Shown in pieces: positions 32,853 through 41,415 of a stretch of DNA of 64,000 nt (positions within the stretch are counted from its first letter, which is position 1; each line of letters starts with the position of its first letter). Source of the stretch: Paraplanobispora takensis (lineage in GTDB: Bacteria > Actinomycetota > Actinomycetes > Streptosporangiales > Streptosporangiaceae); contig NZ_BOOK01000031.1 of the NCBI RefSeq assembly GCF_016863195.1, positions 124,001 to 188,000 of the forward strand, written 5' to 3'. The position numbers were made by a program, and so were the translations under genes. Under the pieces are notes generated by a model, which worked only from the letters and a program-made list of their open reading frames with translations, did not search any database and had not been told where the DNA came from.

Positions 32853-33500
32853 ATGATCCGGCTGCTCCCCGAACGCTGCGCCGAGATCCTGCTGCTCGGC
32901 GCGCACTGCGACGACGTCCCGATCGGGGCGGGCGGGACCCTGCTGGAGCTGTGCCGGGCCAGTCCGGAGGCGCGGGTCACGGCGCTCGTGCTGTCCGGCG
33001 GGGGCACCGCCCGCGAGGACGAGGAACGGGCCGCGCTGGCCGCGTTCTGCCCCAAGGCCGAGCTGGAGGTGACCGTCCTGGACATCCCGGACGGGCGGCT
33101 GCCCGCGAACTGGGAGCGGGCGAAGGAGGCGCTGGAGCGGGTGCGGCGGCGGTGCGACCCGGACGTGGTCTTCGCGCCGTCGCCGCACGACGCGCACCAG
33201 GACCACCGGGGGCTGGCCCGGCTGGTGCCCACGGCCTTCCGCGACCACCTGGTGCTCGGCTACGAGATCCTCAAGTGGGAGTCCGACCTGGCCCAGCCGA
33301 ACGTCTTCGTGCCGCTGCCGCAGGACGTCCTGGCCGAGAAGACGGCGCTGCTGCACGAGCACTACCCCTCGCAGCACGGCCGTACGTGGTTCGACGAGGA
33401 GACCTTCCGCGGCCTGGCCAGGGTGCGCGGGGTGCAGTGCCAGAGCCGCTACGCCGAGGCGTTCCACGCGGCGAAGCTGACCATCGGTCACACGAGGTAA
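32853..33500 (+). CDS. PIG-L/LmbE-family deacetylase, 215 aa
   Basis: The zinc site is present as GAHCDDVPIGAGGTLLEL and SPHDAHQDHRGLARL. The usual AHPDDxE is changed: Pro to Cys before DD, and the following Glu position is Pro. Family members remove N-acetyl groups from amino sugars (GlcNAc-PI, GlcNAc-Ins, mycothiol precursors). Its place after the nucleotidyltransferase suggests deacetylation of an N-acyl sugar. ATG 32853 is the only reasonable start, 34 bases after the preceding gene. Confidence 0.85.
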   Translation: MIRLLPERCAEILLLGAHCDDVPIGAGGTLLELCRASPEARVTALVLSGGGTAREDEERAALAAFCPKAELEVTVLDIPDGRLPANWERAKEALERVRRRCDPDVVFAPSPHDAHQDHRGLARLVPTAFRDHLVLGYEILKWESDLAQPNVFVPLPQDVLAEKTALLHEHYPSQHGRTWFDEETFRGLARVRGVQCQSRYAEAFHAAKLTIGHTR

Positions 33501-33513
33501 TCGGGAGACAGGC

Positions 33514-34533
33514 GTGCGTGTTCTACTGACCGGCCACCAGGGATATCTCGGCACGGTGATGGCCCCGGTCCTCGCCCGGGCCGGCCACGAGGTGGCCGGC
33601 CTCGACTCCGGGCTGTTCGCCGCGTGCGTGCTCGGACCGGAGCCGGACGATCCCCGCGGGCTCGCCGTGGACCTGCGCGACGCCGGTCCCGAGCACGTCG
33701 CCGGATTCGACGCGGTGATCCACCTGGCCGCCCTGTCCAACGACCCGCTGGGCACGCTGGCCCCCGAGCTGACCTACGCCATCAACCACGACGCCTCGGT
33801 ACGGCTGGCGCGGCTGGCCCGCGACGCCGGGGTGCGCCGCTTCCTGTACGCCTCCACCTGCTCGGTCTACGGCGCCTCCGGCGGCGACGACCTCGTGGGG
33901 GAGGACGCCCCGCTCCGCCCGGTGACGCCCTACGCCGAGTCGAAGGTCCGGGTCGAGGACGACCTGGCGGCGCTGGCCGACGACGACTTCTCCCCGGTGT
34001 TCATGCGCAACGCCACGGCCTTCGGGTTCTCGCCCCGCCTGCGCGCCGACATCGTGCTGAACAACCTGGTGGGCCACGCCGTGCTCTCCGGCCAGGTGAA
34101 GGTGCTGTCCGACGGCACGCCGTGGCGGCCGCTGGTGCACGCCCTGGACATCGCCGACGCCTTCGCCGCGGCGCTCACCGCCCCGCGCGAGGCCGTGCAC
34201 GCCAGGGCGTTCAACGTGGGATCGGAGCAGAACAACGTGACCGTCGCGGAGATCGCCGCCACGGTCGCCGAGACCGTCCCCGGCTCCGAGCTGCTGATCA
34301 CCGGGGAGACCGGGGCCGACCCGCGCTCCTACCGGGTGGACTTCTCCCGGATCCGCGCCGCGCTCCCGGAGCACCAGCCCCGCTGGACGGTCAAGGCCGG
34401 GGCGGTCGAGCTGGCCGAGGCCTACGAGCGGCACGGGCTGACCCGGGAGGGCTTCGAGCACCGCTTCACCCGGCTGGCGTGGCTGTCGGAGCGGCGCGCG
34501 GCCGGGAGCATCTCCCCGGAGCTGCGGCCGTGA
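33514..34533 (+). CDS. NAD-dependent epimerase/dehydratase (extended SDR), 339 aa
   Basis: It has LLTGHQGYLGTVMAPVLA at the N-terminus (TGxxGxLG), HLAALSNDPLG, the active-site STCSVYG and PYAESKVRVE (YxxxK). WRPLVHALDIADAF and GSEQNNVTVAEIA resemble the sugar-nucleotide epimerase group. Substrate and reaction are unassigned, and it probably acts on the nucleotide sugar made by its neighbours. GTG 33514 follows GGGAGA, and the end overlaps the DUF4910 gene (GTGA). Confidence 0.88.
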   Translation: MRVLLTGHQGYLGTVMAPVLARAGHEVAGLDSGLFAACVLGPEPDDPRGLAVDLRDAGPEHVAGFDAVIHLAALSNDPLGTLAPELTYAINHDASVRLARLARDAGVRRFLYASTCSVYGASGGDDLVGEDAPLRPVTPYAESKVRVEDDLAALADDDFSPVFMRNATAFGFSPRLRADIVLNNLVGHAVLSGQVKVLSDGTPWRPLVHALDIADAFAAALTAPREAVHARAFNVGSEQNNVTVAEIAATVAETVPGSELLITGETGADPRSYRVDFSRIRAALPEHQPRWTVKAGAVELAEAYERHGLTREGFEHRFTRLAWLSERRAAGSISPELRP

Positions 34534-35825
34534 CCGCCGGGGAGGACAAGACCGCCGGGGAGCGGATGCACGCGCTGGTGCGCCGGCTCTATCCGATCTG
34601 CCGCAGCATCACCGGCGACGGCGTGCGCCGCACGCTGGAGATCGTCGGGGAGTCGATCCCGCTGCGGGTCAGCGAGGTGCCCACCGGCACCGAGGTCCTC
34701 GACTGGACGGTGCCGCGGGAGTGGAACATCCGCGACGCCTACGTCAAGGACCCCTCCGGACGCAGGGTCGTCGACTTCAACGCCTCCAACCTGCACGTCG
34801 TGGGCTACAGCGTGCCGGTCTCGGCCACGATGACCCTCGACGAGCTGCGCGGGCACCTGCACACGCTGCCCGACCAGCCCGGCCTGGTCCCCTACCGGAC
34901 CAGCTACTACGCCGAGACCTGGGGCTTCTGCCTCAGCCAGGAGACCCTGGACGGCATGGGGCCGGGGCCGTACGAGGTCGTGATCGACTCGACCCTGCGG
35001 GACGGGCACCTGACCTACGGCGAATGCGTGGTGCCCGGCGAGACGGCCGACGAGGTGATCGTCTCCTGCCACACCTGCCACCCCTCGCTGGCCAACGACA
35101 ACCTGGCGGGCATCGCGGTGGCGGTGGAGCTGGCCCGGCGGCTGGCCGCCGGGGGCACGCCGCGCCACACCTACCGGTTCCTGTTCATGCCGGGGACCAT
35201 CGGCGCGATCACCTGGCTGGCGCGCAACCGGGAGCGGACCGGCCGGATCAGGCACGGGATCGTGCTGGCGTGCGCCGGGGACGGCGGCACCCTGACCTAC
35301 AAGCGCAGCAGGCGCGGCGACGCGGTGATCGACCGGGCCGCGGCCCACGTGCTCGGGGACCGGCCGCACACGATCCTGGACTTCTCGCCGTACGGCTACG
35401 ACGAGCGGCAGTTCGGCTCGCCCGGCTTCGACCTGCCGGTCGGCGGCCTGACCCGCACCACCTACGCCGGATACCCGGAGTACCACACCTCGGGCGACGA
35501 CCCGGACTTCGTGCTGCCCGAGGCGATGGCCGACACCCTCGGAGCCCTGGAGGAGATCGTCGAGATCCTCGACGGCGACCGCCGCTATCTCAACCTCAGC
35601 CCGTACGGCGAGCCGCAGCTGGGCCGGCGGGGACTGTACGGCTCGCTGGGCGGGCGCAGCGACACCGAGCAGGCCCAGATGGCCATGTTGTGGGTGCTGA
35701 ACCTCTCCGACGGAGAGCACGGCCTGCTCGACATCGCACAACGATCGGGACTGCCGTTCGCCACGGTGGCGGACGCGGCACGCGCGCTCGTGGGCGCCGG
35801 GCTTCTGAAGGAGAAGGTGACATGA
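34530..35825 (+). CDS. DUF4910-family (aminopeptidase-like) protein, 431 aa
   Basis: The family pattern is full length: YPICRSITGDGVRRTLEIVG near the start, EWNIRDAYVKDPSGRRVVDF, then a zinc-peptidase-like core VSCHTCHPSLANDNLAGIAV and RFLFMPGTIGAITWLARN. An ending winged helix (LLDIAQRSGLPFATVADAAR) follows. The His and Asp in the core suggest a metal centre related to M28/M42 peptidases. DUF4910 genes are commonly found in surface-polysaccharide loci, where they could cleave an amide on a sugar or a carrier. That role is inference. Confidence 0.85.
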   Translation: MTAGEDKTAGERMHALVRRLYPICRSITGDGVRRTLEIVGESIPLRVSEVPTGTEVLDWTVPREWNIRDAYVKDPSGRRVVDFNASNLHVVGYSVPVSATMTLDELRGHLHTLPDQPGLVPYRTSYYAETWGFCLSQETLDGMGPGPYEVVIDSTLRDGHLTYGECVVPGETADEVIVSCHTCHPSLANDNLAGIAVAVELARRLAAGGTPRHTYRFLFMPGTIGAITWLARNRERTGRIRHGIVLACAGDGGTLTYKRSRRGDAVIDRAAAHVLGDRPHTILDFSPYGYDERQFGSPGFDLPVGGLTRTTYAGYPEYHTSGDDPDFVLPEAMADTLGALEEIVEILDGDRRYLNLSPYGEPQLGRRGLYGSLGGRSDTEQAQMAMLWVLNLSDGEHGLLDIAQRSGLPFATVADAARALVGAGLLKEKVT

Positions 35826-36811
35826 GCCAGCTGGGTCTTCGGGTCGGCGAGCTGGTCGAGGTCCGCAGCGAGGCGGAGATCCTGGCCACTCTCGACGGGA
35901 AGGGCGAACTGGACAGCCTGCCCTTCATGCCGGAGATGGTGAGGTTCTGCGGGCAGCGGCTCACCGTGCACAAGGTGGCGTACAAACTGTGCGACACGAT
36001 CAGCGGCACCGGCATGCGCCGCATGGAGCGGGCGGTGCACCTGACCGGGGCGCGCTGCGACGGGTCGGCGCACGGCGGCTGCCAGACGGCCTGCTCGATG
36101 TACTGGAAGGAGTCCTGGCTCAAGCGGGTGGAGGCGGGACCCCGTCTGGTCCCGGTCCCCGGGCCGGCCTCGGACGACCGGCTGCTGAAGCTGGTGGAGG
36201 TCAACACCCGCAAGGAGCCGGCGCCGGACGGCGAGGAGCTCTTCTCCTGCCAGGCCACCGAGCTGCTGCGGGCCGCGCCCACCTGCCTGCCGTTCCGCAG
36301 CCTCGGGCAGTACGCCGTGGACGTCAGGACCGGCAACGCGGGCGTGCTCGCGACGCTGTACACGATCTTCGTCGGGCTGTTCAACCGCTACCAGAAGCTG
36401 AGCAGGCGGATCCTGCCCGGACGGCTGTGGATCAAGAGCGGCATGGAGTGGGGCTTCGTCCCCGGCGGCCCGCACACCAAGACGCCGACCGGCGCCATCG
36501 GCCTGCAACCGGGCGAGCTGGTCAGGATCAAGTCCAAGGAGGAGATCGTCGCGACCCTCAACGCCGACCGGCTCAACCGGGGCATGGGCTTCGAGGAGGA
36601 GATGGCGCGCCACTGCGGCAAGGTCGCCCGGGTCCAGGCCAGGGTCGAGCGGGCGCTGGATGAGAAGACCGGCAGGCTGCTGACGATGAAGAGCCCCTGC
36701 ATCACGCTGGAGGGCGTCTTCTGCGACGGCGCCCACAAGCAGAACTGCCCCCGGGAGTTCGTCCCGTTCTGGCGGGAGATCTGGCTGGAGCGCGTGGAGG
36801 AGCCCCGATGA
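35822..36811 (+). CDS. Internally duplicated cysteine-motif protein, 329 aa
   Basis: Two related halves (about residues 4-104 and 227-327) share GELVEVRSEAEILATL / GELVRIKSKEEIVATL, an F/HCG segment, RCDGSAHGGC / FCDGAHKQNC and YWKESWLKRVE / FWREIWLERVE. The linker (about 105-226) contains further cysteines (ELFSCQATELL, APTCLPFR). I know such repeat modules as unnamed proteins beside polysaccharide genes. The CDGxH-like motif recalls CDGSH iron-sulfur proteins, but the upstream CxC spacing does not fit, so a metal or cluster site is only a guess. ATG overlaps the DUF4910 stop (ATGA) and the stop overlaps the flippase ATG, so it is tightly coupled to both. Confidence 0.8.
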   Translation: MSQLGLRVGELVEVRSEAEILATLDGKGELDSLPFMPEMVRFCGQRLTVHKVAYKLCDTISGTGMRRMERAVHLTGARCDGSAHGGCQTACSMYWKESWLKRVEAGPRLVPVPGPASDDRLLKLVEVNTRKEPAPDGEELFSCQATELLRAAPTCLPFRSLGQYAVDVRTGNAGVLATLYTIFVGLFNRYQKLSRRILPGRLWIKSGMEWGFVPGGPHTKTPTGAIGLQPGELVRIKSKEEIVATLNADRLNRGMGFEEEMARHCGKVARVQARVERALDEKTGRLLTMKSPCITLEGVFCDGAHKQNCPREFVPFWREIWLERVEEPR

Positions 36812-38385
36812 CCGGACCCGCCGCGGTGCCACCGTCCCCGCTCTCGCCGGAGCCTGCGGTCTCCCGGGATCCTCCAGTGTCCCGGGAGCCCCCGGAGACC
36901 GGCGCCGACCTTCACGAGCCCGCGGAGGCCGGTGCGGAGCTGCGGGAGATCGGCGACAAGGCGGGCCGGAGCCTGCGCTGGAGCCTGGCCGGGAACCTGG
37001 TGATGAAGGCCGGCTCCTTCGTGCTGAGCCTGGTGATGGCCTGGCTGCTCGCCCCCTCCGACTTCGGCGTCTTCGCCGTCGCGCTGGCCGCCACCCAGTT
37101 CGTCATGGTCGTCAAGGACCTGGGCGTGCAGGCCGCGGTGGTGCAGTGGCGGGGCAGGTTCGAGGAGATGACGCCCACGGCGACGACGCTGAGCCTGGTG
37201 TCGGCGGTCGCGCTGTACGGGGCGATCTGGCTGGGCGCGCCCGCCTTCGCGCGGTCGGCGGGGACCGAGGAGGCCGCCGGGGTGGTCCGGCTGCTCACCG
37301 CGGTCATCCTCGTCGAGGCCGTCACCGCGGTGCGCAGCGCCACGCTGGTGCGCCGGTTCCGGCAGGACCGGCTCTCCGTGGCCATCATGGCGGGGTTCGC
37401 GGTCCAGGCGGCGGTGTCGATCACGCTGGCCGCCGGCGGCGCGGGCCCCTACAGCTTCGCCTGGGGCCAGGTCTGCTCCGCGGTGGTCACCGGGGTGCTG
37501 GTGATGGCCTTCGCGCGGCTGCCGTACCGGCTCGGCTTCGACCGCGCGGTGGCCGGCCGGCTGTGGCGCTTCGGCCTGCCCTCCGCCGCCGGCCTCGGGC
37601 TGGAGGCGGTGCTGATGAACGTGGGCTACGTCATCGTCGGCAACGTCCTGGGCGAGGAGGAGCTCGGCCTCTTCCTGCTGGCCTTCAACGTCTCCAGCTG
37701 GGTGCCCCTGCTGATCACCAGCGCTGTGCGGTACGTGTCGCTGCCGAGCTTCTCCCGGCTGGCCGAGCACGACCCGGTGGCGCTGCAGGAGGGGGTACGG
37801 CGGGCGGTCCCGCTGCTGTTCTCCTTCGTCATGCCGATCGCCGTGCTGCTGTGGGTGCTGGCCCACCAGCTCATCGGCCTGCTGTACGGGGCCGAGTGGG
37901 ACCGCTCCGCCGGCGTCCTGCGCTTCCTGGCCGTCCTGATGGTCGTGCGGCTGCTGACCTCGCTCGCCTTCGACATCCTGACCTCGGTGGGGGCGACCAG
38001 GAGCACCGTGTGGCTGAACCTGGGCTGGGGCGCGGCCCTGGTGCCCGCGACGTTCGCGGGGGCCCACCTCGACGGCATCCGCGGCGCGGCGGCCGGGCAC
38101 GCCCTCGCCGCCGTGGCGGTGGCCCTGCCGCTGGCGGTCCTGGCGCTGAGCCGGGTGGGCGTGCGCCTGGGGCCGATCGCCCCGGCGCTGGTACGGCCGC
38201 TGCTCGGCGGCCTGGCGGCCGGAGCGCTCACCTGGGCGCTGGCCACCGTGATCGGGGACCGTCCCCTCCTGGAGCTCGGCCTGGCGGGAGGCGCCGGGCT
38301 CATCACGTATGTCCTGATCGTCGTGCCCGGGGAGCAGCTCCGGCGGTTCGGCGCGCGTCTGAAGACGAGGAAGTCAGATGAGTAG
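36808..38385 (+). CDS. Wzx-type polysaccharide flippase, 525 aa
   Basis: After a proline-rich cytoplasmic tail of about 55 residues there are 12-14 membrane helices with the MATE/Wzx pattern (GNLVMKAGSFVLSLVMAWLL, SDFGVFAVALAATQFVMVVK, LEAVLMNVGYVIVGNVLGEE, SWVPLLITSAVRYVSLPSFSR). It should move the lipid-linked repeat unit across the membrane. The start overlaps the cysteine protein stop by four bases, and the end overlaps the next glycosyltransferase by eight. Confidence 0.9.
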   Translation: MTGPAAVPPSPLSPEPAVSRDPPVSREPPETGADLHEPAEAGAELREIGDKAGRSLRWSLAGNLVMKAGSFVLSLVMAWLLAPSDFGVFAVALAATQFVMVVKDLGVQAAVVQWRGRFEEMTPTATTLSLVSAVALYGAIWLGAPAFARSAGTEEAAGVVRLLTAVILVEAVTAVRSATLVRRFRQDRLSVAIMAGFAVQAAVSITLAAGGAGPYSFAWGQVCSAVVTGVLVMAFARLPYRLGFDRAVAGRLWRFGLPSAAGLGLEAVLMNVGYVIVGNVLGEEELGLFLLAFNVSSWVPLLITSAVRYVSLPSFSRLAEHDPVALQEGVRRAVPLLFSFVMPIAVLLWVLAHQLIGLLYGAEWDRSAGVLRFLAVLMVVRLLTSLAFDILTSVGATRSTVWLNLGWGAALVPATFAGAHLDGIRGAAAGHALAAVAVALPLAVLALSRVGVRLGPIAPALVRPLLGGLAAGALTWALATVIGDRPLLELGLAGGAGLITYVLIVVPGEQLRRFGARLKTRKSDE

Positions 38386-39259
38386 TACCGACACGCTGGT
38401 GTCCGTCGGGCTGCCGGTGTACAACGGCGCGGACCGGATGGAGGGCGTGGTCCGCTCGATCCTGGAGCAGGACCACGAGAACCTGGAACTGGTGATCTCC
38501 GACAACGCCTCCACGGACCACACCGAGGAGCTCTGCCGCGAGCTGGCCCGGCGGGACGGCCGGATCGTCTACCACCGCCAGCGCGAGAACATCGGCGCGA
38601 CGAACAACTTCATCTACGTGGGCGACGTGGCCAGTGGCGCCTTCCTGCGCTGGGCGGGCGACGACGACCGGCTGGAGCCCTCGTGCATCTCGCGGTCGCT
38701 GCGCCCGTTCGCCGAGGACGAGCGGCTCGTCCTGGTCACCTCCCAGACGGCCTACACCGACGCCGGGGGCGTCACCCGGACGATGCCCTACACCGGCACC
38801 GGGCTCGGGTCCGACGACCCGGTCGCGCGCATGGCGGAGATGATGCGGCTGCACACCCAGACCTACCTCCTGCTCGACCCGCTGTACGGCGTGATCAGGC
38901 GCGAGGTGCTGGCCCGCATCCCGCGCCGCAACATGCTCCGCGAGGACGAGGTCCTCGCGATCAAGCTCGCGCTGGCGGGGCCGTGGAGCCACGTGCCGGA
39001 GGTCCTCTCGCACCGCAACGTCCACCACCGGCGGCTGTCCGCGCTGGTCCCGCACCTGGAGGTGCCCCGCTGGACGGCGCGTTTCGCCACCACGCTCCAG
39101 TACCGCGAGGTCCTGCGCTGGCTGCCCGAGGCCGGGCTCGATCCGCGGGACCTGCGGCGGGCCCGTGCCGTCGTCCTGAGCATGTACGTGCGCCGCCAGC
39201 GGGGTGTCGTCGCACGTCGGGGGCGCAAGGCCCTGCGGCTGGCCGTCGGCCGCCGCTGA
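38378..39259 (+). CDS. Glycosyltransferase family 2, 293 aa
   Basis: The GT-A fold opens VSVGLPVYNGADRMEGVVRS and contains LVISDNASTDHTEE and the nucleotide-binding aspartates in RWAGDDDRLEP. Acceptor-side sequence includes MLREDEVLAIKLALAGPW. It transfers one sugar of the repeat unit on the cytoplasmic face; donor and linkage cannot be told. The C-terminus is basic (RRQRGVVARRGRKALRLAVGRR), suitable for membrane contact. Confidence 0.9.
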   Translation: MSSTDTLVSVGLPVYNGADRMEGVVRSILEQDHENLELVISDNASTDHTEELCRELARRDGRIVYHRQRENIGATNNFIYVGDVASGAFLRWAGDDDRLEPSCISRSLRPFAEDERLVLVTSQTAYTDAGGVTRTMPYTGTGLGSDDPVARMAEMMRLHTQTYLLLDPLYGVIRREVLARIPRRNMLREDEVLAIKLALAGPWSHVPEVLSHRNVHHRRLSALVPHLEVPRWTARFATTLQYREVLRWLPEAGLDPRDLRRARAVVLSMYVRRQRGVVARRGRKALRLAVGRR

Positions 39260-39359
39260 ACCGGATGTAACGGACACCCCCCTGGATTCCGATGGCCAGC
39301 ATGAGAGGGGCTGCGGTTCGCCGACGCCCTGACGCGGAGGAAAAGGGACGACAGACCGA

Positions 39360-40406
39360 ATGGATTTCTGGAAGATCGTAATCGGCCTTTTCCTGCGAAG
39401 AACGGTGGGACCGCCGCTGGTGCTCCTGTCGGTGCTCGTGGGGGCGCTCGCCTTCCTCCTCGTGCCGCCCACCTACAGCTCCAGCGCGTTCATGGTGCTG
39501 ACCATGTCGGCGCAGGGCTCGACGCTCTCCCAGGACCCGGCCAAGCCGAACGGGCTGAGCAACCCCCTGCTGGAGTTCAACGACGGGCTCAAGACCACCT
39601 CCTCGATCCTCATCCAGGCCGTCGGCGCCCCGGACGTGCTCGCGCAGCTCGGGGTGCCGCAGGACGGATCGATCGAGGTCACGATCGACGACGGCAGGAC
39701 CAACCCCGACATCCTCGACATCAGCGGGCCGTACATCTACGTGAAGGCCCAGGGCGGCTCCGCGGCCGAGGTCCGGGGGCTGGTGACCAAGGTGCAGAAG
39801 CGGGTCGTCGACGAGCTCACGCGCAGGCAGAAGGAGCTCAGGGCGCCGCCCATCACCTACATCACGGTCGCCGACGTCGTCCCGCCGACCACGCCGGAGG
39901 CGGACTCCGGGAACAAGGTGCAGCTCGCCGGTCTCGGCTTCGCCCTGACGCTGGCGGGCTCGATGTCCACCGCCTACTTCCTGATCCGCCGGCGCGCGCT
40001 GAGGGGCCCGCAGACGGCGCCCGCGGCGGCCGGGACGCCGCGGGAGGCCGCGGCCGAGGACTCTGCGGAGGCTGAATCATCCGCGTCATCCGAGCCGTCC
40101 ACGCCGCCCTCGTCACCCTCGTCGCCCGTGCGGGAGCCGTCGGAGACGGGACCACCGGAGGAGGAGCCGCCCGAGGAGTCTCCGGGACGGGATGCCGGGG
40201 AGACCCCCGTGCGGGAGCCCCCGGCCGCGGAGGGACGGCCGGATGAGGAGATCACGCAGGAGCGGCGCCGGGAGGTCCCCGTCCCCCGGATGCTGACCGA
40301 GGACGACGACACGCAGGTGTTCATGGTGGTGAAGACCTACGGCTATCCGCGGGGCCGGGCGGGCAACGGGGACGGCACCGACGGGGGACGGGGCAGGGGG
40401 GACTGA
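39360..40406 (+). CDS. Wzz-like chain-length protein with long acidic tail, 348 aa
   Basis: Two membrane helices (GPPLVLLSVLVGALAFLLV and LAGLGFALTLAGSMSTAYFL) flank an external domain of about 140 residues, the polysaccharide co-polymerase layout. A cytoplasmic tail of about 135 residues is very rich in Pro, Glu and Ser and has no kinase motif, so the tyrosine-kinase part found in other Gram-positive systems is absent. GGAGGAAAAGGG precedes the ATG. It is a paralogue of the protein at 41416. Its stop directly abuts the stop of the convergent DUF6492-like gene. Confidence 0.8.
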   Translation: MDFWKIVIGLFLRRTVGPPLVLLSVLVGALAFLLVPPTYSSSAFMVLTMSAQGSTLSQDPAKPNGLSNPLLEFNDGLKTTSSILIQAVGAPDVLAQLGVPQDGSIEVTIDDGRTNPDILDISGPYIYVKAQGGSAAEVRGLVTKVQKRVVDELTRRQKELRAPPITYITVADVVPPTTPEADSGNKVQLAGLGFALTLAGSMSTAYFLIRRRALRGPQTAPAAAGTPREAAAEDSAEAESSASSEPSTPPSSPSSPVREPSETGPPEEEPPEESPGRDAGETPVREPPAAEGRPDEEITQERRREVPVPRMLTEDDDTQVFMVVKTYGYPRGRAGNGDGTDGGRGRGD

Positions 40407-41273
40407 TCAGCCTCCGGCGGCCCGCAGGCAGTGCTCGATCGCGGCCCGCCGTACGTCGGGCGGCGTGTCGGAGTGGGAGGAGATCATCACGCCGATCGGG
40501 TCGGGGCCGAGCCGGTCGGCGAAGGCGGCGGCCGACCCGTGGTCGAGCGGCGTCCGCTCGTACCAGTTGTGGCAGGCCGGCGGGCTGGGGGCGGGCGGGG
40601 TCTCCAGGGCCTCGTCCGCGAAGACCCCGTAGACGATGAACTCCGAGATGTGCAGCTGGGAGGTGAAGGCGTCCAGCCAGCTGCGGCCGGTCGTCTCGCT
40701 GATCCGGGCCTGCATCGCCCGCACGACCGCCGGGTCCCAGAACACCAGCGGGCCCACGTAGTCGGGCAGCGGAGGCGGCGGGGCGGCGGGCAGCCCCAGC
40801 AGCTCCCGGGCGACCCGGTGCCACAGGACGTGCCGCTCCATCTCGGCGGTCACCGCCTTGTCCTCGCGCATCAGCGAGAGCCTGCCGTCCACCTTGAACC
40901 GCCCGGTGTCGACCGGCCGCACCAGCACCGCGTCGGAGTCGGCCAGCAGCATGACGTCGGCGTCGATCGTCCCGGCCGCGGCGATCTTGGCGGCCTGCTG
41001 CATGACCCAGCCGCGGACCGGCGGCCAGGGACGCGCGGCGTTGACCCACACTCCGCCGGGCATGCGCCAGTAACGGCGCGGGATCAGCTCGGGATGCGTC
41101 CAGATGCGGCAGCGCGGGCCGGCGTACTCGGCGAAGGTGGACCTGTGCGCCGCCGGAACGATCACATGGTGCACGGTGTCGTCGGAGGTGTGCTCCAGAA
41201 CCGAGCGGTGCAGCTGTGCGAAGAGCTCCGCGTCCGGCCTCCAGCTGGGTGTGATCACAGCCAGTTCGGTCAT
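40407..41273 (-). CDS. DUF6492-like glycosyltransferase-fold protein, 288 aa
   Basis: The protein begins MTELAVITPSWRPDAELFAQ and contains VMLLADSDAVLVRPVDTGRF, which reads as a GT-A DxD region, then FTSQLHISEFIVYGVFADEA. I relate it to the actinobacterial group annotated as DUF6492, with moderate certainty. It probably transfers a sugar or sugar phosphate within this locus. ATG 41273 is preferred; GTG 41288 is possible. It is the only minus-strand gene between the two Wzz-like genes. Confidence 0.65.
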   Translation of the reverse strand: MTELAVITPSWRPDAELFAQLHRSVLEHTSDDTVHHVIVPAAHRSTFAEYAGPRCRIWTHPELIPRRYWRMPGGVWVNAARPWPPVRGWVMQQAAKIAAAGTIDADVMLLADSDAVLVRPVDTGRFKVDGRLSLMREDKAVTAEMERHVLWHRVARELLGLPAAPPPPLPDYVGPLVFWDPAVVRAMQARISETTGRSWLDAFTSQLHISEFIVYGVFADEALETPPAPSPPACHNWYERTPLDHGSAAAFADRLGPDPIGVMISSHSDTPPDVRRAAIEHCLRAAGG

Positions 41274-41415
41274 GCCCAGTGTCTCCACTCCTGCGGCGTC
41301 CGGCGGCGGCGGGGGCCGGCCTCCGGCGCGGTCGGGTCAGGGGAAATCGAGCTCCGGCGTAACACAACCACGGAGTCGGAGCGATTGCCAAGGGGAGGCT
41401 CGGGGAGGGGCGCTC

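Noticed and set aside
35822-36811. Assigning the duplicated cysteine protein as a CDGSH iron-sulfur protein
   Set aside because: CDGAH is present once and CDGSAH once, but the CxC at fixed distance upstream that completes the CDGSH cluster site is missing.
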